Assembly (NCBI RefSeq): GCF_040610475.1
Contig: NZ_JBEXMJ010000010.1
Span: 62,001-126,000 of the forward strand
Length of the DNA stretch: 64,000 bases
Source: Actinopolymorpha sp. NPDC004070
Lineage (GTDB): Bacteria; Actinomycetota; Actinomycetes; Propionibacteriales; Actinopolymorphaceae
Direction: 5' to 3'
Position 1 is the stretch's first letter, and every line of letters begins with the position of its first letter. Shown here piece by piece: positions 8,166-15,294 of the stretch. A program made the position numbers and the translations under genes. The notes under the pieces are model-generated. The model made no database searches. It saw only the letters and a program-made list of their open reading frames with translations, and was not told the origin of the DNA.

Positions 8166-9527
8166 GTGAGCGATCTTCCTCGACACTCAGTCGCCCGGAC
8201 CGCACGGCTCGCGAGTCTGCCCATCGGCATCGCCGGCCGGACGGCACTCGGGCTGGGCAAGCGACTGGGCGGCAAGCCCGCCGAGGTCGTGCTCTCCGAG
8301 GCCCAGCGGCGCACCGCGGACCAGCTGTTCAAGGTGTTGGGCGAGCTCAAGGGCGGGGCGATGAAGTTCGGCCAGGCGCTGTCGATCTTCGAGGCGGCAC
8401 TTCCCGAACACCTCGCCGGGCCCTACCGCGCGACGCTGACCAAGCTGCAGGACTCCGCGCCGCCGATGTCGGCGGACCGGGTGCACAAGGTGCTCGAACG
8501 CGAGCTCGGCCCGCGCTGGCGCCGACGGTTGCGCCACTTCGACGACGAGCCGGCCGCGTCGGCGTCCATCGGGCAGGTTCACCGCGCCCAGTGGCCGGGC
8601 GGACACGACGTCGCCGTCAAGATCCAGTACCCCGGGGCGGCGGAGGCACTGCGCTCCGACCTCAACCAGATCGCCCGGCTCAGCAGGTTGTTCACCACCT
8701 GGATGCCAGGTCTGGAGGTCAAGCCGCTGGTCGCCGAACTCAAGGCCCGCATCGGCGAGGAGCTCGACTACAGCCTCGAGGCGGAGGCGCAGGAACAGTT
8801 CGCCACCGCCTACGACGGCGACCCCGACTACGCCATTCCGCACGTACGGCTGCACACCCCGCACGTGCTGGTCACCGACTGGCTGGACGGGACCCCGCTC
8901 AGCCAGGTGATCGCGAACGGAACGCAGGAAGAGCGCGACCGCGCCGGCCTGTTGTTCGTGCGGTTCCTGTTCTCCGGGCCCGCCCGTGCCGGACTGCTGC
9001 ACGCCGACCCGCACCCCGGCAACTACCGCATCACGCCCGACGGCCGGCTCGGCGTGCTCGACTTCGGCCTGGTCGCCCGGCTTCCCGGCGGCTTTCCCCC
9101 GCAGATCGGCCGGCTCCTGCGGATCGGCCTGAACGGCGACGCGGACAGCATCCTGGAGGGACTGCGAGCCGAGGGGTTCGTGAAGCCACACATCGATCTC
9201 GACGCGAGCGAGCTGTACTCCTACCTTCAGCCGTTCGTCGAGCCGGCCCAGCACGAGACGTTCCAGTTCAGCCGGGAGTGGATGCGGTCGCAGTTCCAGC
9301 GGATCACCGACGTCCGCAGCACCAGCGCGAAGACCGCGTTCAAGCTGAACCTGCCGCCGTCGTACGCCCTCATCCACCGGGTGTGGAGCGGCGGGATCGG
9401 CGTGCTGGCTCAGCTCGGCACGGAGGCGCCGTTCCGGGCCGAACTCGAACGCTGGCTGCCCGGGTTCACCGACGACCCGGTGATCGGCGCGGCCGACGGT
9501 CAGCCGTCGCCGGCGCCGACTCCCTGA
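8166..9527 (+). CDS. ABC1/AarF (UbiB-like) atypical kinase family protein
   Basis: About 453 residues. Family hallmarks are the KxGQ motif (GAMKFGQALS), an Ala/Ser-rich nucleotide loop (AASASIGQVHRA in place of AAAS), VAVKIQYPG with the binding Lys, HADPHPGN, and LGVLDFGLV in the DFG position. UbiB-like proteins act as ATPases in quinone or lipid handling in other organisms; the mycobacterial counterpart by position (Rv3197) is linked to macrolide tolerance in the WhiB7 regulon. The start is uncertain: GTG at 8166 gives the family length, although the frame is open further upstream. The whiB7 gene lies nearby on the other strand. Confidence 0.85.
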   Translation: MSDLPRHSVARTARLASLPIGIAGRTALGLGKRLGGKPAEVVLSEAQRRTADQLFKVLGELKGGAMKFGQALSIFEAALPEHLAGPYRATLTKLQDSAPPMSADRVHKVLERELGPRWRRRLRHFDDEPAASASIGQVHRAQWPGGHDVAVKIQYPGAAEALRSDLNQIARLSRLFTTWMPGLEVKPLVAELKARIGEELDYSLEAEAQEQFATAYDGDPDYAIPHVRLHTPHVLVTDWLDGTPLSQVIANGTQEERDRAGLLFVRFLFSGPARAGLLHADPHPGNYRITPDGRLGVLDFGLVARLPGGFPPQIGRLLRIGLNGDADSILEGLRAEGFVKPHIDLDASELYSYLQPFVEPAQHETFQFSREWMRSQFQRITDVRSTSAKTAFKLNLPPSYALIHRVWSGGIGVLAQLGTEAPFRAELERWLPGFTDDPVIGAADGQPSPAPTP

Positions 9528-9570
9528 GCCGCACCCGCCCGGCGGCGCGCCGCGACGGGTTCGCCGGCCG

Positions 9571-9732
9571 TCACCAGTAGCTGCGCTCCAGCCTGCACTC
9601 GATGTTGCGTACGTTCTCGCGCGCACAGCGGTCGCAGTAGTGCTGGACACTTCCCCGCTCCCGCGACACCACCCAGCCGAGTGGTGGCACCGCCCCAGGA
9701 GCGGTCGTTCCACACAGGTCGCAGTCGATCAT
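9571..9732 (-). CDS. Small zinc-finger-like protein
   Basis: A 53-residue protein, MIDCDLCG at the start and HYCDRCAREN in the middle, with two Cys pairs (4/7 and 37/40) suited to binding one zinc. It ends RLERSYW. I chose the ATG at 9730-9732 because the first Cys pair follows directly; upstream in-frame sequence looks non-coding. It is convergent with the ABC1 gene. Function is unknown. Confidence 0.6.
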   Translation of the reverse strand: MIDCDLCGTTAPGAVPPLGWVVSRERGSVQHYCDRCARENVRNIECRLERSYW

Positions 9733-9922
9733 GATCGCCGTCGCCCTCTCGCCAGCGGCCGCTCCCCTGCGGCCGCGCCCGGTCGATGCACCCATGGTCC
9801 ACGCCGAATGTGACAACAACGCTACGGACACCGGCTCAGAGCCTTTTCGTTATCCGGCGTTCGGTCCGCGACCGGTCACGGTCCGACACATCCCCACCAG
9901 AGCAGGGATCGCGGACAGCGAA

Positions 9923-9956
9923 CGGCCGGGGTACCCCGTGTGGGGCACCCCGGCCG
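9923..9956 (-). terminator. Hairpin terminator downstream of the whiB7 unit
   Basis: Perfect 10-bp arms CGGCCGGGGT and ACCCCGGCCG enclose an inner CCCC/GGGG stem. The hairpin lies 33 bp after the stop of the small basic protein, in the direction of minus-strand transcription. There is little T-run, as is common in actinobacteria. Confidence 0.6.
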
Positions 9957-9988
9957 TGTCAGTGGCGAATGGCGCCGGCTCGTCCCGA

Positions 9989-10153
9989 TCAGACGTAGCG
10001 CGTGCGAACCAGGAGGGTCCGCAGCGTGAGCTTGCGCTCCTCACGGTTGCGACGCCGGGCCCGGCGCGCCTCGGCGGCCCGCCGGTGTGCCCGGCCGGCC
10101 TCGAGGCGCGTCTGTATCTGCGCTCGTGCCAGGTCTTCGTGGAGAAGATTCAT
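9989..10153 (-). CDS. Small basic protein downstream of whiB7
   Basis: A 54-residue protein beginning MNLLHEDLARAQIQTRLE, then an Arg/Ala-rich helix (RRAAEARRARRRN) and a KLTLRTLLVRTRYV end. It is strongly basic and predicted fully helical. The ATG at 10151-10153 has AAGGAG ten bases upstream. A longer form from ATG at 10243 (84 residues, good AGGGA site) is also possible. Its position downstream of whiB7 on the same strand suggests co-transcription. No known function. Confidence 0.5.
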   Translation of the reverse strand: MNLLHEDLARAQIQTRLEAGRAHRRAAEARRARRRNREERKLTLRTLLVRTRYV

Positions 10154-10311
10154 GGTGGTGGTGCTCCTTGTGCTGGCGGTGCTGGTGGACCTTCCCCGAA
10201 GTGCCGGAGTGAGGGTGTGCTCGTTGCGGAGGTGGTCAGTCATCGGATTCCCTGTGCGAAGGGAGGCGACGGTCCGGCGCGACCGGGCCGACGTACTCGG
10301 TCGGGTGATGG

Positions 10312-10593
10312 TCATGCGGCGACTTCGTTCTTACGGGGACGCCCGCGCGGCCTCTTGCGCGGAACGACCACCCCGGCGATGAAGAGTTCGCCACCCCAGA
10401 CTCCCCACGGCTCTCGCCGGGCGAGCGCGCCTTCGAGGCACTCCCGCCGGATCGGGCAGTCATGGCAGATGGTTTTCGCGAACTCGACGTCCGACGGGGA
10501 CTCCGCGAAGAAGAGCTCCGGGTCGGATGAGCGGCAGGGAAGCTCTGCCTCTGTCACGACGTCCGTTACGGCGTCGAGGACGCTAAGACTCAC
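10312..10593 (-). CDS. whiB7: WhiB7-type redox/antibiotic-responsive transcription factor
   Basis: A 93-residue WhiB protein. Four Cys (20, 43, 46, 52) form the Fe-S cluster site (C...C-x2-C-x5-C), GVWGG (64-68) is the turn that contacts the main sigma factor, and RPRGRPRKN (81-89) is the AT-hook that separates WhiB7 from other WhiB proteins. In mycobacteria and Streptomyces WhiB7 activates intrinsic antibiotic-resistance genes and its own promoter. Gene order (ABC1 protein, whiB7, uvrD2, mycoredoxin) supports the assignment. The GTG start at 10591-10593 overlaps the stop of an upstream ORF (GTGA) and has a GAGGAGGTGA ribosome site, so translation may be coupled. Confidence 0.92.
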   Translation of the reverse strand: MSLSVLDAVTDVVTEAELPCRSSDPELFFAESPSDVEFAKTICHDCPIRRECLEGALARREPWGVWGGELFIAGVVVPRKRPRGRPRKNEVAA

Positions 10594-10775
10594 TTCCAGT
10601 CACCTCCTCGTGTCTGGTGTCGTGCTGGGCCCGTACATCCAGTGGCCGGCCACTCCGTGCTCGGTGACCAACCGGTGGTGCCGTGTTGCGGGTGGAGCGG
10701 GTGCTGCGGGTGGAGCGGGTTGTAGCGGTGACGCGGATGGTGCGGTGGTGCGTATCTGCGGTGGTGCTGGCTCAT
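10590..10775 (-). CDS. His/Pro-rich upstream ORF overlapping the whiB7 start
   Basis: A 61-residue ORF, ATG at 10773-10775, starting MSQHHRRYAPPHHPRHRYNP and continuing with LHPQHPLHPQH repeats. Its stop TGA overlaps the GTG of whiB7 by the shared GTGA. A GGCGG sequence lies seven bases before the ATG. It sits after the leader hairpin and before whiB7, so ribosomes finishing it could reinitiate on whiB7. The many Pro and His codons would make its translation slow. Composition is unlike neighbouring proteins. It may act as a leader peptide rather than a stable protein. Confidence 0.5.
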   Translation of the reverse strand: MSQHHRRYAPPHHPRHRYNPLHPQHPLHPQHGTTGWSPSTEWPATGCTGPARHQTRGGDWK

Positions 10776-10806
10776 CGACTGCCGCCTTTGGGTCCGGAGA
10801 AACAAG

Positions 10807-10842
10807 AAGGCCGCGGATCCCGGTTCGGGATTCCGCGGCCTT
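10807..10842 (-). terminator. Attenuator-like hairpin in the whiB7 leader
   Basis: Arms AAGGCCGCGGATCCCG (10807-10822) and CGGGATTCCGCGGCCTT (10826-10842) pair over 16 bp with one bulged base around a 3-nt loop. On the transcribed strand the hairpin is followed by the T-rich CTTCTTGTTTCTCC. It begins 21 nt after the stop of the first upstream ORF and about 215 nt before whiB7. An intrinsic terminator between a uORF and whiB7 is the layout reported for mycobacterial whiB7 attenuation. Confidence 0.7.
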
Positions 10843-10863
10843 GGAGGCGCCAGTCGTGATTTC

Positions 10864-11133
10864 TCATCGATCTGGTGGGCTCCAGGCTGGAACACCCGAC
10901 ACGGGGGCCTTGGCGATCGGGGCGGAAACGCCCGTCAGGAAGGCCGGAAGGGACTTGGTCACGACGTCGTCACGGACATCCAGCGCGCGCACGCGGACGT
11001 CGAATCCGCCGCCGGACACACTGGTCCCCTGGCGCGGCAGCTTGACGGGCGAGACGCAACGGCTCGCGATCAGGTGAACCGAGACGGAGGTGTCGACCAT
11101 CAGCTCGCGCGACACGTCGGTCGTAACGATCAC
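10864..11133 (-). CDS. First upstream ORF in the whiB7 leader
   Basis: An 89-residue ORF starting at GTG (11131-11133) with a strong GGAGGGGG ribosome site; an ATG at 11161-11163 would add ten residues but lacks such a site. The product (VIVTTDVSRELMVDTSVSV then HLIASRC) is rich in Val and Ser, resembles no enzyme I know, and ends PAWSPPDR just ahead of the leader hairpin. Ribosome stalling here could plausibly stop the hairpin from forming and let transcription reach whiB7, as described for the shorter mycobacterial uORF. Confidence 0.5.
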   Translation of the reverse strand: MIVTTDVSRELMVDTSVSVHLIASRCVSPVKLPRQGTSVSGGGFDVRVRALDVRDDVVTKSLPAFLTGVSAPIAKAPVSGVPAWSPPDR

Positions 11134-11197
11134 TGGGACCCCCTCCTCTCTCGGTTTGGACATGCGACGCCGCAGTGCGGCGGCGGGAGTGATGATG

Positions 11198-11236
11198 ACA
11201 CTAGTGCCTGCCCTCGGAGCCAGGCAACGGAATTAA
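11198..11236 (-). promoter_or_regulatory. Putative whiB7 promoter with AT-rich element
   Basis: On the minus strand, TTGCCT (11227-11222) and TAGTGT (11203-11198) are separated by 18 bp. TTAATT (11236-11231) lies 3 bp upstream of the -35 element. WhiB7-dependent promoters are known to carry an AT-rich block just upstream of -35 that the AT-hook binds, so this is a good candidate for the autoregulated promoter. Confidence 0.5.
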
Positions 11237-11305
11237 CGAGGGAGTTCTCAACGTTTCCGCGCCGGGCGGATCAGCCGGTGGTCGGCGTGGAGATCTGCCC
11301 GGAGA

Positions 11306-13459
11306 TCAGCTGGGCTCGCCGGCGCAGATCGCCAGCACGTCGTCGGCGTAGCGCTTGAGTTTGGTCGCACCGACCCCCGGGATCCCGGCCAGCTCGGACT
11401 CGCCCGACGGGCAGGCCTCCGCGATCGCGACCAGGGTGGCGTCGGTGAAGACGCAGTACGCCGGGACGCGCTGCTCCTGGGCCTGTTCAGTACGCCAGGT
11501 GCGCAGCCGCTCGAACATCGACTCGTCGTAGGTCGCGGGGCAGTCCGCGCAGCGTCCCACCTTGCGCTCGGCGGCGTCGTGCAGCGGCTGGCCGCAGGTG
11601 CGGCAGCGCGCCACCGACCGGGTGGTCGTACGCCGGCCGGACCGCTCGCCAGTGCCGCGCCCCTCGGTGGCGTCGGCGGCGGCGGACCCCGTCGGCCGGA
11701 CCGCGGCCAGGAACCGGGACGGCCCTCGCCTGCCCCGGCCGCCGGGTGTGCGGGACCGCGACCAGGACACGGCCAGGTGCTCCCGCGCGCGGGTCACCCC
11801 GACGTAGAGGAGCCGGCGTTCCTCCTCCACCTGTTCCTCTGTCTCGGCGTAGGTGATCGGGACGGTGCCCTCGTGCACGCCGGCCAGGAACACCGCGTCC
11901 CACTCCAGGCCCTTGGCCGCGTGCAGGGTGGCGAGGGTGACTCCGTCGGCGGCGGGGGCATGCTGGGCGGCCATGCGTTCGTCGACGACCGCGAGGAACG
12001 CCGCGAGATCGGCGTCGGGGTGCTCCTCGGCCAGGTCGCCCGCCAGCGAGGCCAGGGCCGTCAGCGACTCCCACCGCTCGCGCACAGCGCCCGAGCCGGC
12101 GGGCGCCTCCTGCGTCCAGCCGGTGGCGGCCAGGACCGCGTGCACGTCGGACACCAGCCCGGCGCCGGACATCTCCGCAGCACGAACCGCTCCGCGCAGC
12201 AGAACGATCGCCTCCCGCACCTCGGGCCGGTCGAAGAACCGCTCCCCGCCGCGGACGAGGTAGCGGACACCGCGTTCGGCGAGCGCCTGCTCGAAGGCCT
12301 CCGACTGCGCGTTGACCCGGAACAGCACGGCGATCTCCCGCAGGGGCGTGCCCTGCCGGGCCAGCCGCTGGATCGCCCGCGCGACGTCGTCGGCCTCCTC
12401 CACCTCGTCGGCGTACTCGGTGAAGGTGGGCTCGGGACCGTCGGGACGCTGCGCGCGCAGGGTGAGCCGATGCCGGCTGGCCGGCCCGCGAGCGGAGGCG
12501 AGCAGGCCGTTGGCCACCCGGACCACCTGCGGGGTGGAGCGGTAGTCGCGCTCCAGCCGGACGACGGTGGCGTCACGGTGGCGCTTGGTGAAGTCGAGGA
12601 GGTACGCCGGGCTAGCGCCGGCGAAGGAGTAGATCGTCTGGCTCGCGTCTCCGACCACGCACACGTCGGAGCGGTCGCCGAGCCACAGGTCGAGCAGGGT
12701 CTGCTGGACCGGGCTGACGTCCTGGTACTCGTCCACGACGAAGTGGCGGTACTGCGAGCGCACCGCAGCGGCGACCTTCGGCGAGTCGGCCAGCAGTGCG
12801 GCGGCACACAGCAGGACGTCCTCGAGGTCGAGATGGCCGCGGTCGCGGCGTACCTCCTCGTAGGCGGCGAACACGTGCGACACCGTGGCGGCGTCGTAGC
12901 CCGCGACCTGCCGGCCCGCCTTGGCCGCCACTCGGGGGTAGTCGTCGGGGCGGACGTTGCTGACCTTGGCCCACTCGATCTCACTGGCCAGGTCGCGGCG
13001 GCCGGCGAGGTCGGCCTGAACGCGGCACCGCGAGGCGGCCTCGGCCACGAACCGCAACTTGCTGTCGACGATCGGCGGGAGCTCACCGCCGTAGACCTGC
13101 GGCCAGAAGTAGCGCGCCTGGCGCAGCGCCGCGGAGTGGAAGGTGCGGGCCTGCACCCCGGCCACGCCGAGCTCGCGCAGCCGCCCGCGCATCTCACCGG
13201 CCGCACGGGTGGTGAACGTCACCGCCAGCACGGTCTGCGGCTGCCAGCGGCCGGAGAGGACGGCGTAGGCGATCCGGTGGGTGATCGCCCGGGTTTTGCC
13301 GGTGCCGGCACCGGCCAGGATGCACAGCGGACCGGACAGCGACGTGGCCGCCTCGCGCTGCTCGGGATCGAGCGCGGCCAGCACCTCGTCGGCGGTCGGT
13401 GCGGGCCGAGATCCCGGGGTGCCGGCGAGTCCGGCGAGAAGGTCGGTCACTTCGCCCAT
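11306..13459 (-). CDS. uvrD2: ATP-dependent DNA helicase UvrD2
   Basis: A superfamily 1 helicase of about 717 residues. It shows Walker A AGAGTGKTRA near residue 50, DEYQD (motif II), GDASQTIYSF (motif III), VRLERDYRSTPQ (motif IV), TLHAAKGLEWD (motif V) and LLYVGVTRAREHLAV (motif VI). A four-Cys knuckle follows (CRTCGQPL and CADC) and then a C-terminal HRDC domain with LAGIPGVGATKLKRY. The tetracysteine plus HRDC arrangement is that of mycobacterial UvrD2. I chose ATG at 13457-13459; a GTG at 13480 falls inside a strong hairpin. It lies between the mycoredoxin gene and whiB7. Confidence 0.93.
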   Translation of the reverse strand: MGEVTDLLAGLAGTPGSRPAPTADEVLAALDPEQREAATSLSGPLCILAGAGTGKTRAITHRIAYAVLSGRWQPQTVLAVTFTTRAAGEMRGRLRELGVAGVQARTFHSAALRQARYFWPQVYGGELPPIVDSKLRFVAEAASRCRVQADLAGRRDLASEIEWAKVSNVRPDDYPRVAAKAGRQVAGYDAATVSHVFAAYEEVRRDRGHLDLEDVLLCAAALLADSPKVAAAVRSQYRHFVVDEYQDVSPVQQTLLDLWLGDRSDVCVVGDASQTIYSFAGASPAYLLDFTKRHRDATVVRLERDYRSTPQVVRVANGLLASARGPASRHRLTLRAQRPDGPEPTFTEYADEVEEADDVARAIQRLARQGTPLREIAVLFRVNAQSEAFEQALAERGVRYLVRGGERFFDRPEVREAIVLLRGAVRAAEMSGAGLVSDVHAVLAATGWTQEAPAGSGAVRERWESLTALASLAGDLAEEHPDADLAAFLAVVDERMAAQHAPAADGVTLATLHAAKGLEWDAVFLAGVHEGTVPITYAETEEQVEEERRLLYVGVTRAREHLAVSWSRSRTPGGRGRRGPSRFLAAVRPTGSAAADATEGRGTGERSGRRTTTRSVARCRTCGQPLHDAAERKVGRCADCPATYDESMFERLRTWRTEQAQEQRVPAYCVFTDATLVAIAEACPSGESELAGIPGVGATKLKRYADDVLAICAGEPS

Positions 13460-13477
13460 GATTCCAGTTCGCTCCGA

Positions 13478-13518
13478 CACCTCGCCCCGACACCCGGGTC
13501 GGGTGCCGGGGCGAGGTG
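13478..13518 (-). terminator. Long hairpin between mycoredoxin and uvrD2 genes
   Basis: Arms at 13478-13496 and 13500-13518 form a 19-bp stem with one mismatch around loop GGT; the core reads CCTCGCCCCGACACCCG. It lies 54 bp after the mycoredoxin stop and 18 bp before the uvrD2 ATG. No T-tract follows. It probably terminates the upstream gene and argues against a uvrD2 start at 13480. Confidence 0.6.
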
Positions 13519-13571
13519 GGAGCAGAGGTACGGAGTCCCTCGAAGTCCCTCGAAGTGCTTCAGGGTGCCGG

Positions 13572-13826
13572 TCAGACGGCGGCGAGCCGCTCCTGCACCT
13601 GGGCCAGCGACGGGTTGGTCAGCGCCGAGCCGTCCGGGAAGACCACGGTCGGCACGGTCTGGTTGCCGCCGTTCACCTTCATCACGAGTTCGGCCGCCTC
13701 GGGCTGCTGCTCGATGTCGATCTCGGAGTAGGCGATGCCCGCGCGTTCCAGCTGCCCCTTGAGCCGGCGGCAGTAGCCGCACCACGGGGTGGAGTACATC
13801 GTGATCGAGTTCGACGTCTCTGACAT
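13572..13826 (-). CDS. mrx1: Mycoredoxin (glutaredoxin-like protein)
   Basis: An 84-residue thioredoxin-fold protein with the active site W-C-G-Y-C (Cys16, Cys19), the cis-Pro region TVPTVVFPDG (58-67) and the C-terminal helix LAQVQERL. Mycoredoxin-1 reduces protein-mycothiol mixed disulfides, which fits an actinomycete. ATG at 13824-13826 follows GGAAGGGACT. Position next to nudC and uvrD2 is the same as in mycobacteria. A strong hairpin follows the gene. Confidence 0.9.
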   Translation of the reverse strand: MSETSNSITMYSTPWCGYCRRLKGQLERAGIAYSEIDIEQQPEAAELVMKVNGGNQTVPTVVFPDGSALTNPSLAQVQERLAAV

Positions 13827-13993
13827 CGGAGTCCCTTCCGAACGAGCCGGACACATCGTGTCTGCCGGGCGTTTCGCTTGTGTCGGTTCTGCCGTGTGCG
13901 GCGTTGTGGTCAACCACCGGGCGGCCGTGCTTCTTCCCGCGGGTACGACGCCCGGGATCCGTCCCCCGCGACCGGTCACCGAATAAGGACGAC

Positions 13994-14971
13994 TCACCAC
14001 GATCCGGACAGCGGCGAGCCGTACCACGTCTCGATCAGCCGGCGGGCGATCGACACCTCGCTGGGCAGCAGCAGCTCCCCCGACTCCACCGCGGCCAACA
14101 GGTCGGCGCGGCTCAGCCAGCGCGCCTCGACGATCTCCTCCTCGTCCACCTTGATGTCGGTGGAGATCGCCCGGGCGAAGAAGCCGAGCATCAGGCTGGA
14201 CGGGAACGGCCACGGCTGGCTGCCGGCGTACTCCGCGTCGACGACGTGAATCCCGGCCTCCTCGTGCACCTCCCGGGCCACGGCGTGCTCCAGCGACTCG
14301 CCCGGCTCCACGAAACCGGCCAGGGTGGAGAACCTCCCCACCGGCCAGCTCCCCTGCCGGCCGAGCAGGCAGCGGTCGTCGGCGTCGGTGACCAGGACGA
14401 TGATCGCCGGGTCGGTACGCGGGAAGTGCTGGGTCTCGCACTCCGGGCAGCGGCGCACGTGCCCGCCGTCGGTCGGCCGGGTGCGCGCGCCGCACCGCGC
14501 GCAGTGCTGGTGGGCCGCGTGCCAGTTGACCAGGGCTACCGCATGGACGACCACGCCCGCGTCCCGGTCGGGCAGGGTGCCGCCGACCTCACGCAGGCCC
14601 GCCCAGCCGACCTTCGTGGGCGGCCGGTCGAGGAGTACGTCCAGATCCAGGTCCTCGGGCGTGCCGGCGAACCCGACGGCGAAGTACGGAACGCCGTCCT
14701 CGTCCAGCCCCAGGAAATACCGCTCCTCGGCGTCCGCGCGGGCGTCGGCGTCGCCGCCCTGGCCCGTGCCGCCGAACGACTCGAGCGCGGCCGGGCTGAC
14801 GTAGACCAGCGACGTGAGGTCGTCGCTCACCGGCACCTTGCCCGCGAGGACGGGGACAACGCGAGCCAGCGGGTCTGCCCACCTCGCGTCCACCCAGTCG
14901 GGGTCATGGCGACGCTCCGTCGCTCGGTCGAGGGTGGCGCGGGCAAGGGCGAGCGAGGAGAGGCGAGGCAC
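13994..14971 (-). CDS. nudC: NAD+ diphosphatase (NADH pyrophosphatase)
   Basis: About 325 residues. A zinc ribbon with Cys157, Cys160, Cys175 and Cys178 is followed by FPRTDPAII, a Nudix box at about 219-241 (GFVEPGES to REVHEEAG) and the NudC signature SQPWPFPSS (251-259), which separates NADH pyrophosphatases from other Nudix proteins. The enzyme splits NAD(H) to NMN(H) and AMP and can remove NAD caps from RNA. The GTG at 14969-14971 has no clear ribosome site and upstream codons stay open, so the start is uncertain. It is divergent from the M36 protease. Confidence 0.92.
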   Translation of the reverse strand: MPRLSSLALARATLDRATERRHDPDWVDARWADPLARVVPVLAGKVPVSDDLTSLVYVSPAALESFGGTGQGGDADARADAEERYFLGLDEDGVPYFAVGFAGTPEDLDLDVLLDRPPTKVGWAGLREVGGTLPDRDAGVVVHAVALVNWHAAHQHCARCGARTRPTDGGHVRRCPECETQHFPRTDPAIIVLVTDADDRCLLGRQGSWPVGRFSTLAGFVEPGESLEHAVAREVHEEAGIHVVDAEYAGSQPWPFPSSLMLGFFARAISTDIKVDEEEIVEARWLSRADLLAAVESGELLLPSEVSIARRLIETWYGSPLSGSW

Positions 14972-15294
14972 GGTCGACCACTGTAACGGCGTCACCGCGG
15001 GCACGTCGTCCGCGCGTCCACGCCGAGGCCGCGACGGGCCACCTGCCGGCGACCGTTCCCGGACGCGCCGGCCCGTTCGCGTCGTCCCACGGACTTCGCC
15101 GGTCGCCGAGGGCGCCCCGGGCCGGGTTCGGGCCGGACGAGCCCCGCATGTGGGGCGTACGTCAACTTTGGGGAAAGGGCAGACGAACCGTCCGAACGCG
15201 GGACTACTGTTCCCGCTGCGACTTCCAGCGCTCAGCCCGCGACCGACCCCGTCGCTCGCGGGCCTGACCCGACGCCTCATGAAGGAGGCACGGT
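14972..15294. other. 323-bp divergent intergenic region, nudC / M36 protease
   Basis: No gene is supported here. The right end holds the ribosome site GAAGGAGGCA for the protease. No clear promoter pair or repeat was identified. This is the left edge of the accessory block: in the mycobacterial order I recall, adnAB lies close to nudC. Confidence 0.5.

Noticed and set aside
5970..9527. A TOMM-type peptide natural product cluster
   Set aside because: No YcaO cyclodehydratase, no dehydrogenase partner and no Cys/Ser/Thr-rich precursor ORF were found near the ThiF-like gene; its position is conserved as housekeeping.
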